A stretch of 5,675 bases of DNA from Collinsella sp. (GTDB taxonomy: Bacteria > Actinomycetota > Coriobacteriia > Coriobacteriales > Coriobacteriaceae). Location: positions 11,988 through 17,662 of the forward strand of contig DXZV01000018.1 of NCBI GenBank assembly GCA_019419485.1. The letters are read 5' to 3'. Below are positions 1 through 4,170 of this stretch, in pieces. The first letter of the stretch is position 1. Each line of letters opens with the position of its first letter. A program made the position numbers and the translations under genes. The notes under the pieces are model-generated. The model had not been told where the DNA came from and did no database searches. It worked only from the letters and a program-made list of their open reading frames with translations.

Positions 1-713
1 TGCTCGACAAGACCAAGCTCAAAGAGACCGATCTGATTCTGACGATGCTTGACGAGCGGGGTCGTCAGGTTCGTGCCGTGGCAAAGGGGGCCCGCAAACC
101 CGGTGGGCGCTTGGCGGCGCGCTGCGAATTATTCTGTACCGTCGATATGCTGCTCGCACATGGACGCTCGCTCGACGTTGTTTCTCAGGCCGAGCTTTTG
201 GAAGCGCCGGTTGGCGCCGCGCCCGATTACGAGACGACCTGCGCCGCAAGCGCGATTGCCGAGGTCGCGCGCGTGTGCTCATTCGAGGACGCCGAGGACC
301 CGTTTACCTTTGCCATCACGCAGCGGGCGCTCACGCTTGTCGGCTGTGGGCTCGACTCGGCACATATGGACCTGCTCGTGGCGGCCTTTGTCTTTAAACT
401 TCTGTCGCACGTGGGCTATCGACCCGATTTTTCGGCCTGCGTGCTGTGCGGAGACCCCATGCTGTCGTACTTTTCGCCCCAGGCGGGCGGGCTCATGTGC
501 GGTTCGTGCGCGTCGAGCGTTCCGGGTGCCGAGCTGGTTTCGACCGGTGAGGTCGAGTGGCTGCGCGCCCTCATGTCCATGACCTTCGATGCACTCATGG
601 TCGAGCGAATCGACCCGCATACGGCGGCGTTCTTGCTCGGGCTTTCGCATGTGTGGGCTGCGACGCACACCGACCAGCGCCTCCGTGCGATGGAATTCAT
701 GTTGGGTCGGTGA
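1..713 (+). CDS. recO: DNA repair protein RecO, 5' end outside the window
   Basis: RecO works with RecR (and RecF) to load RecA on SSB-coated single-stranded DNA and can anneal strands, in RecF-type recombinational repair. The frame is open from base 3 and gives about 236 residues before TGA at 711-713. RecO is usually about 240-250 residues, so probably only about a dozen N-terminal residues are missing. What is visible begins with the family's N-terminal OB-fold pattern: LKETDLILTMLDERG, then VRAVAKGARKP. A helical middle follows. Later a CxxC...CxxC zinc-binding cluster (ACVLCGD and LMCGSCA; Cys codons at 438, 447, 498 and 507) matches the C4 zinc finger found in many RecO proteins. The ATG at 45 lies inside the conserved N-terminal region and is not the real start. 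Codon bias is weaker than in rpsO and pnp, as expected for a low-expression repair gene. The next gene begins 138 bases on, probably as a separate transcription unit. Identification is by recognised motifs. Confidence 0.9.
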   Translation, partial: LDKTKLKETDLILTMLDERGRQVRAVAKGARKPGGRLAARCELFCTVDMLLAHGRSLDVVSQAELLEAPVGAAPDYETTCAASAIAEVARVCSFEDAEDPFTFAITQRALTLVGCGLDSAHMDLLVAAFVFKLLSHVGYRPDFSACVLCGDPMLSYFSPQAGGLMCGSCASSVPGAELVSTGEVEWLRALMSMTFDALMVERIDPHTAAFLLGLSHVWAATHTDQRLRAMEFMLGR

Positions 714-737
714 TGATGCGCATGGGCGGTCTGCTTG

Positions 738-746
738 TGGTAACAT
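738..746 (+). promoter_or_regulatory. Candidate extended -10 promoter for rpsO
   Basis: TG-G-TAACAT fits an extended -10 element (TGN plus a near-consensus hexamer at 741-746). It lies 25 bases past the recO stop and about 100 bases before the rpsO start. No good -35 hexamer sits 16-18 bases upstream (718-723 is GCGCAT), so recognition would have to rely on the extended -10. A similar GGTAWCATAC string precedes rnj (4044-4053), which raises confidence slightly. Transcription would start around 753. Confidence 0.4.
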
Positions 747-761
747 ACCGACCTGTTGGTA

Positions 762-832
762 CCTCGACCTTGGATGCTCGCTCCACCGACGGCTTCCCAG
801 TCCGAGGCGAATAGTGTCGCCCGCGGGCGACA
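762..832 (+). promoter_or_regulatory. Structured rpsO leader, candidate S15 autoregulatory site
   Basis: Two structures can be drawn by eye. The first is a possible three-way junction: CCTCG (762-766) pairs with CGAGG (803-807), enclosing TGGA/TCCA (771-774 with 782-785) and GAC/GTC (788-790 with 800-802). The second is a perfect 18-base palindrome at 815-832 (TGTCGCCCG and its complement), ending 8 bases before the AAGGTG ribosome binding site. S15 represses its own translation in several bacteria through unrelated leader folds, and in 16S rRNA it binds a three-way junction. That this leader is such a site is inference. The inner helices are short and could be chance; the palindrome is solid. 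Confidence 0.4.
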
Positions 833-851
833 AGAAACGAAAGGTGAAACA

Positions 852-1130
852 ATGACTGTTTCCAAAGAGCGCAAGGCTGAGCTGACTGCCCAGTTCGGTA
901 ACACCCCGGTCGACACCGGCAACCCCAAGGTTCAGGTCGCCATCCTGTCCGAGCGCATCAAGGAGCTGACCGAGCACATGAAGTCCCACCAGAAGGACTT
1001 CCACACCCGTCGTGGCCTGCTCATGCTCGTCGGCCGTCGTCGTCGTCTTCTCTCCTACATCAAGAAGAACGACATCGTCGAGTACCGTGAGCTCATCAAG
1101 GCTCTGGGCATCCGCGACAACATCCAGTAA
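852..1130 (+). CDS. rpsO: Small ribosomal subunit protein S15 (uS15)
   Basis: S15 is a primary 16S rRNA-binding protein of the 30S central domain. It binds the h20-h21-h22 junction and nucleates assembly of S6, S18 and S11. The product is 92 residues against 89 in E. coli, the extra ones being a short C-terminal tail (DNIQ). Family blocks are clear: DTGNPKVQVAILSERI (21-36), the rRNA-contact segment with H42, H46, D49, H51 and RRGL, then LVGRRRRLLSYIKK. Aligned to E. coli without gaps, position 50 is Phe instead of His and position 52 is Thr instead of Ser; the latter keeps the hydroxyl of a known rRNA contact. The ATG at 852 is chosen because AAGGTG lies 5 bases upstream and the family N-terminus starts there. 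The frame stays open back to an ATG at 756, but that adds 32 residues unlike S15. The gene is followed 15 bases on by its own terminator, then by pnp, a very common pairing. Confidence 0.97.
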   Translation: MTVSKERKAELTAQFGNTPVDTGNPKVQVAILSERIKELTEHMKSHQKDFHTRRGLLMLVGRRRRLLSYIKKNDIVEYRELIKALGIRDNIQ

Positions 1131-1145
1131 GGATTTGTACATGCT

Positions 1146-1177
1146 AAGAGCGTCCTGCGCAGCGGGGCGCTCTTTTT
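1146..1177 (+). terminator. Rho-independent terminator after rpsO
   Basis: A 10-pair stem (1146-1155 with 1165-1174, one G-T pair) closes a 9-base loop. The run of five T at 1173-1177 overlaps the last two pairs of the stem. It begins 15 bases after the rpsO stop. Since pnp follows with no obvious strong promoter, it may be a partial terminator that lets some transcripts into pnp, as known for rpsO-pnp in other bacteria. Confidence 0.85.
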
Positions 1178-1196
1178 GTGTAAGGGCGCGAACAAT

Positions 1197-1212
1197 CACG
1201 CTCTGAAGCGTG
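1197..1212 (+). other. Hairpin in the rpsO-pnp intergenic region
   Basis: CACGCT (1197-1202) and AGCGTG (1207-1212) form a perfect 6-pair stem with a CTGA loop. It lies between the rpsO terminator and the pnp start, with no T-run after it, so it is not a terminator. A competing stem (GCGGG 1213-1217 with CCCGC 1227-1231) follows directly. Possible role: processing or control of the pnp leader. Confidence 0.5.
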
Positions 1213-1244
1213 GCGGGGGCAGGGGGCCCGCGTCACATGAGAAG

Positions 1245-1267
1245 CCCACAGGCAAGGGGCCTGTGGG
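1245..1267 (+). promoter_or_regulatory. Hairpin next to the pnp ribosome binding site
   Basis: CCCACAGGC (1245-1253) and GCCTGTGGG (1259-1267) form a perfect 9-pair GC-rich stem with the 5-base loop AAGGG. It ends two bases before the AAAGGAG Shine-Dalgarno sequence at 1270-1276. In E. coli a leader hairpin cut by RNase III controls pnp, and in Streptomyces an rpsO-pnp intergenic hairpin is an RNase III target. The same role here is inferred from position and stability only. Confidence 0.6.
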
Positions 1268-1280
1268 GTAAAGGAGAACA

Positions 1281-3527
1281 ATGACACTCGTATCCAAGAC
1301 CTTTGAGCTGTACGGCAAGACCTACACCTTTGAGTCCGGCGAGCTTGCCAAGCAGGCCACCGGCGCCTGCCTGGTCAAGCAGGGCGACACCACGATGCTC
1401 GACACCGTGGTTGTCTCCAAGGAGCGCAAGAACTACGACTTCTTCCCGCTGACCGTCGACTTCAACGAGAAGATGTACGCAGCCGGCCGCATCCCGGGTG
1501 GTTACCTCAAGCGTGAGGGCCGTCCCAGCGAGAAGGCCACGCTCACCGCGCGCATGATTGACCGTCCGATTCGCCCGAGCTTCCCGGACGGCTTCCGCAA
1601 CGAGGTGCACATTGTCGCCACCTCGCTCGTCGCCGACCAGGTCAACCCCTTCGACGTCATCAACGTCATGGGTGCCTCCCTGGCCATGACGCTCGGCGGC
1701 GTGCCCTTCGAGGGTCCGCTTGCCTGCGTGCGCATCGGCCGCAACGTGGAGACCGGCGAGTTTATCGTCAACCCCACCTATGAGGAGCGCGAGAACTCCG
1801 ATCTGGACCTGGAGCTGGGTGGCTCCGCCGACTTCATCTCGATGGTCGAGGCCGGCGCCGAGGAGATCTCCGAGGACGACATGCTCGCCGCCATGAAGTT
1901 TGGCCAGGAGGCCCTTGCTGCCTTCTGCCAGGCTCAGGACGAGTTTGTCGCCGAGTGGGAGCAGGTCAACGGCGCCATCGTCAAGAAGGAGTACCCGCTC
2001 GACCAGCCCGTCGAGGAGGTCCAGGAGCGCATCTTCGCCCACTACGACGAGATGGCAGCCGCCCTTCGCGACGCCGACAAGCTCTCCCGTATCGGTAAGG
2101 TCGAGGCTCTGAAGGAGTCCATCCGTGCCGAGTTCACCGAGGAGGAGCAGTCCGCTTGGGAGCGCGAGATTCCCGTGGCGCTCAAGAAGCTCGAGAAGAA
2201 GGCTATGCGTACCATGGTCGTCGAGACCGGCGAGCGCGTCGACGGCCGTGCCGCCGATGAGATTCGCCCCATCATGGTGAAGGATAACTACCTGCCGCTC
2301 GTTCACGGCTCCGGTCTGTTCCAGCGTGGCCAGACCCAGGTGCTTTCCGTCCTGTCGCTCGGTATGCTCAACGAGGGCCAGCGTCTGGATACCATCGAGC
2401 CCACCGAGGGCAAGCGCTACATGCACCACTACAACTTCCCGCCGTTCTGCACCGGCGAGACCGGCCGCATGGGCAGCCCCAAGCGCCGCGAGATCGGCCA
2501 CGGCAACCTGGCTGAGCGCGCTTTGCTTCCGGTGCTCCCCGACGAGAACGAGTTCCCCTACGCCATCCGCGTCGTCTCCGAGGTCATGGAGTCCAACGGC
2601 TCCTCTTCGATGGCTTCGACCTGCGGCTCCACGCTCGCCCTTATGGACGGCGGCGTGCCCATTAAGCGCCCGGTCTCCGGTATCGCCATGGGCCTGATCC
2701 AGGAGGAGGGCAAGACCGTGGTCCTGTCCGACATCCAGGGTCTCGAGGACTTCCTTGGCGACATGGACTTTAAGGTCACCGGCACCACCGAGGGCATTAC
2801 CGCTCTGCAGATGGACAACAAGGCCACTGGTCTTACCTTTGACATCTTGGCCCGCGCCCTGCAGCAGGCCAAGGAGGGTCGCGCCTTCATCCTGCAGAAG
2901 ATGCTCGATGTGATCCCCGAGCCGCGCCACACCACGCGCAGCACCGCTCCGCGTATCGTCTCCATCCAGGTTCCGACTGACAAGATTCGCGACGTCATCG
3001 GTTCCGGCGGTAAGGTCATCCGCGGCATCCAGGACGAGACCGGCGCTTCGGTCGACATCCAGGAGGACGGCACCGTCTTTGTCGGCGGCACCGGCGAGTC
3101 CGTCGATCAGGCTGTCGAGCGTATCAAGCTCATCATCAAGGTTCCCGAGCCGGGCGAGGAGTACACCGGTCGTGTGGTCTCCATCCAGCCCTTCGGCGCC
3201 TTCGTCAACCTGCTGCCCGGCAAGGACGGCCTGCTGCACATCTCCCGCGTCGCCAAGGGCCGCGTGGAGAAGGTCGAGGATGTCCTTAACGTGGGCGACG
3301 AGGTCAAGGTCGTCGTCATTGAGGTCGACGATCGCGGCAAGATCTCGCTCGATCGTCTTGACAAGCCCGAGGCTCCGGCTCGCGCCGAGGGTACCTCCGA
3401 GGGCGACGGCGAGCACTTCCAGCGTCGTGAGCGTCCGCGTCGCGAGCGCTCCGAGCGCAGCGACCGTCCGCGCCGTCCCGGCGACAACGGAGGCCGCAAA
3501 CCCCGCCGTCACCACGACGCCGAGTAA
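1281..3527 (+). CDS. pnp: Polyribonucleotide nucleotidyltransferase (PNPase)
   Basis: PNPase degrades RNA 3' to 5' with phosphate, releasing nucleoside diphosphates, and can run in reverse to add tails. It acts as a ring-shaped trimer in the cytoplasm. The product has 748 residues against about 705-711 in B. subtilis and E. coli. Domain order: first RNase PH core (about 10-150, with RIPGGYLKREGRPSE at 70-84), linker and helical domain (about 240-310), catalytic second RNase PH core (about 320-540), KH (about 555-620, GSGG loop at 574-577), S1 (about 625-694), then a charged tail (about 700-748). The phosphate-binding serines SNGSSSMAS (438-446) and metal ligands D490, D496 and K498, equivalent to E. 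coli D486, D492 and K494, are all present, so it should be active. The ATG has AAAGGAG 4 bases upstream. The extra length is mostly the Arg/Glu-rich tail, which may bind RNA or partner proteins. Confidence 0.98.
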   Translation: MTLVSKTFELYGKTYTFESGELAKQATGACLVKQGDTTMLDTVVVSKERKNYDFFPLTVDFNEKMYAAGRIPGGYLKREGRPSEKATLTARMIDRPIRPSFPDGFRNEVHIVATSLVADQVNPFDVINVMGASLAMTLGGVPFEGPLACVRIGRNVETGEFIVNPTYEERENSDLDLELGGSADFISMVEAGAEEISEDDMLAAMKFGQEALAAFCQAQDEFVAEWEQVNGAIVKKEYPLDQPVEEVQERIFAHYDEMAAALRDADKLSRIGKVEALKESIRAEFTEEEQSAWEREIPVALKKLEKKAMRTMVVETGERVDGRAADEIRPIMVKDNYLPLVHGSGLFQRGQTQVLSVLSLGMLNEGQRLDTIEPTEGKRYMHHYNFPPFCTGETGRMGSPKRREIGHGNLAERALLPVLPDENEFPYAIRVVSEVMESNGSSSMASTCGSTLALMDGGVPIKRPVSGIAMGLIQEEGKTVVLSDIQGLEDFLGDMDFKVTGTTEGITALQMDNKATGLTFDILARALQQAKEGRAFILQKMLDVIPEPRHTTRSTAPRIVSIQVPTDKIRDVIGSGGKVIRGIQDETGASVDIQEDGTVFVGGTGESVDQAVERIKLIIKVPEPGEEYTGRVVSIQPFGAFVNLLPGKDGLLHISRVAKGRVEKVEDVLNVGDEVKVVVIEVDDRGKISLDRLDKPEAPARAEGTSEGDGEHFQRRERPRRERSERSDRPRRPGDNGGRKPRRHHDAE

Positions 3528-3550
3528 CGGCTACGCATAAGCAGCTCAAC

Positions 3551-3581
3551 AAGGGCGACTCCGGACAGGGGTCGCCCTTTT
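3551..3581 (+). terminator. Strong Rho-independent terminator after pnp
   Basis: AAGGGCGACTCC (3551-3562) pairs with GGGGTCGCCCTT (3568-3579) over 12 pairs, one of them G-T, with a GGACA loop. The T-run TTTT (3578-3581) overlaps the last two pairs of the stem. It begins 23 bases past the pnp stop. Its 3' arm is also the outer arm of the large inverted repeat at 3574-3722, so in read-through RNA the two folds compete. Confidence 0.9.
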
Positions 3582-3722
3582 GCTTGCGCCCGGGAGGGAC
3601 GCATATGAAGTTTCCTGCTCTACAGTCCTGCGCAAGACGGAAAGCACATTAAGTGCTTTCCTTTGCGTGCGGAACTCGCGATAAACTTCATATACGGCCC
3701 TCCCGGGCGCAAGCAAAAGGGC
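3574..3722. repeat. 149-base near-palindrome with 40-base arms
   Basis: The left arm 3574-3613 and the right arm 3683-3722 are inverted copies matching at 38 of 40 positions. The mismatches are A3599 against G3697 and C3602 against A3694. The 69-base centre holds a further perfect 9-pair hairpin (3639-3647 with 3653-3661, loop ATTAA). The left arm starts inside the 3' half of the pnp terminator, so that piece of terminator (GCCCTTTTGC) is present again, inverted, at 3713-3722. The right-hand copy lacks the other terminator arm and should not terminate minus-strand transcription. The sequence could extrude as a DNA cruciform or fold as a long RNA hairpin. Confidence 0.9.
3607..3689 (-). repeat. 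Hairpin element, copy 1 (inverted orientation)
   Basis: An 83-base unit bounded by GAAGTTT and its complement AAACTTC. Read on the minus strand it matches the copy at 3871-3952 at 72 of 82 positions without gaps. It can fold as a rod: terminal stem GAAGTTT/AAACTTC, an internal loop, AGT-CC with GGAACT, an internal loop, CGCAA with TTGCG, then the apical stem GGAAAGCAC/GTGCTTTCC. This copy sits inside the 149-base palindrome. The family is not one I recognise; a REP-like or MITE-like repeat or a structured RNA would fit. Confidence 0.85.
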
Positions 3723-3870
3723 TGGTTAATGCCGCTTGCTATTTAGTTAGACGGTCTATTCAGTAGTCAGATTTCAGATCTGTAGATAGCCGCAGCAGCA
3801 TCTTCCAGATAAAACCGACCAAAATAATCCTGTCTTGTTTTGGCAGGTTTCCCGTGGGGCGGGCACTGAT
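3723..3870. other. AT-richer spacer between the inverted elements
   Basis: No convincing gene is seen. The composition is visibly richer in A and T than the surroundings, at least up to about 3840. It holds small inverted repeats: CAGAT/ATCTG (3768-3772 with 3778-3782) and CCAAAA/TTTTGG (3819-3824 with 3838-3843), the latter overlapping CCTG/CAGG (3829-3832 with 3844-3847). A short open frame enters from each flanking element and the two end at adjoining stop codons (TAG 3764-3766 on plus, TGA 3767-3769 on minus). Neither is supported well enough to call a gene. Confidence 0.5.
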
Positions 3871-3952
3871 GAAGTTTATCGCGAGTTCCGCACGAACAGG
3901 AGGCCACTTAATGTGGCCTCCGTCGTGAGCAGGACTGTAGAGCAGGAAACTT
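3871..3952 (+). repeat. Hairpin element, copy 2
   Basis: Second copy of the element at 3607-3689, in the opposite orientation. The first 24 bases (3871-3894) and last 24 bases (3929-3952) are identical to copy 1; all ten differences lie between 3895 and 3928. The apical stem GGAGGCCAC (3899-3907) with GTGGCCTCC (3913-3921) keeps nine perfect pairs and the same TTAAT loop. Three pairs are changed on both sides at once (3902/3918, 3903/3917, 3904/3916). Lower in the rod, CACGA (3891-3895) pairs with TCGTG (3923-3927), and AGTTCC with GGACT (3884-3889 with 3932-3936). Pairing partly continues outside as GGCAC (3862-3866) with GTGCC (3958-3962). Confidence 0.85.
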
Positions 3953-3969
3953 AGCCCGTGCCGGGGCCG

Positions 3970-4002
3970 CTGAGACCAGACCGGCGGGATAGACCGGTTC
4001 AG
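3970..4002 (+). other. Interrupted hairpin in GC-rich gap before the rnj promoter
   Basis: CTGA (3970-3973) with TCAG (3999-4002) and ACC (3975-3977) with GGT (3996-3998) form a bulged stem around a GC-rich loop. Nothing follows it that looks like a terminator. The stretch 3953-4016 otherwise shows no gene. The significance of this stem is doubtful. Confidence 0.25.
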
Positions 4003-4045
4003 ATGGGGCTTTGATGCATGGGTGGTCTGTTGGTGGGCAAATGGG

Positions 4046-4051
4046 TATCAT
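4046..4051 (+). promoter_or_regulatory. Candidate -10 element of the rnj promoter
   Basis: TATCAT lies about 120 bases before the rnj start and sits in a GGTATCATAC string similar to the one upstream of rpsO. There is no clear -35 at normal spacing (4023-4028 is TGGTCT). Transcription would start near 4058, giving a leader of about 110 bases. The strong pnp terminator upstream and the long gap make a separate rnj promoter likely; this is the best candidate by eye. Confidence 0.4.
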
Positions 4052-4062
4052 ACTGTGGTTAT

Positions 4063-4082
4063 TGCATCGACTCTGCGATGCA
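4063..4082 (+). other. 5'-proximal hairpin in the rnj leader
   Basis: TGCATCG (4063-4069) and CGATGCA (4076-4082) form a perfect 7-pair stem with a 6-base loop. If transcription starts near 4058, this hairpin sits almost at the 5' end of the mRNA. There it would be expected to hinder 5'-end-dependent decay, including by RNase J itself. That consequence is inference. Confidence 0.5.
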
Positions 4083-4095
4083 TGTTTGTACGTTC

Positions 4096-4128
4096 CCGAC
4101 GGTCGGTTTGCCAGAAGCGCCCCGTCGG
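4096..4128 (+). other. Second hairpin in the rnj leader
   Basis: CCGACGG (4096-4102) and CCGTCGG (4122-4128) form a perfect 7-pair stem around 19 bases. A smaller alternative is possible because CCGACGGTCGG is itself self-complementary at its ends. It lies between the first leader hairpin and the ribosome binding site. Confidence 0.45.
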
Positions 4129-4151
4129 TTGTTCCAGACCCGTTTCGAAGA

Positions 4152-4156
4152 AAGGA
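4152..4156 (+). promoter_or_regulatory. Distant ribosome binding site of rnj
   Basis: AAGGA is the only Shine-Dalgarno-like sequence before the rnj start, but it ends 14 bases from the ATG, longer than the usual 5-9. An in-frame TAA at 4165-4167 rules out any start further upstream, and no Shine-Dalgarno sequence supports the TTG at 4195. The spacing therefore looks genuine and may make translation weak or regulated. Confidence 0.55.
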
Positions 4157-4170
4157 AACCACACTAACCT

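Noticed and set aside
756..851. N-terminal extension of rpsO from the ATG at 756
   Set aside because: It adds 32 residues foreign to S15, and the ATG at 852 has a well-placed AAGGTG. The upstream stretch is better read as leader RNA.
279..1199. Minus-strand open frame across recO, the rpsO leader and rpsO
   Set aside because: It lies opposite two certain genes and crosses the rpsO terminator; the product has no family features.
1233..3515. Long minus-strand open frame (760 codons) opposite pnp
   Set aside because: It mirrors pnp codon bias; the translation is a low-complexity run of Leu, Gly, Asp and Val with no domain, and pnp on the plus strand is certain.
3713..3722. Minus-strand terminator formed by the inverted copy of the pnp terminator arm
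   Set aside because: Only the 3' arm and T-run are copied; the matching 5' arm is missing from the flanking sequence, so no terminator stem forms on that strand.
3607..3952. A simple MITE with 83-base terminal inverted repeats
   Set aside because: No target-site duplication is seen at the two outer ends, and the inner arm 3690-3722 matches sequence outside the left end, which a plain MITE does not explain. Not excluded, but not called.
3908..4162. Minus-strand open frame (84 codons) opposite the rnj leader
   Set aside because: It overlaps the rnj leader hairpins, runs into hairpin element copy 2, has no recognisable domain and an unremarkable composition.
3528..4170. tRNA, transposase fragment or CRISPR array in the pnp-rnj gap
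   Set aside because: No cloverleaf with a T-loop consensus, no transposase-like motif and no regularly spaced direct repeats; the repeats present are inverted and only two in number.
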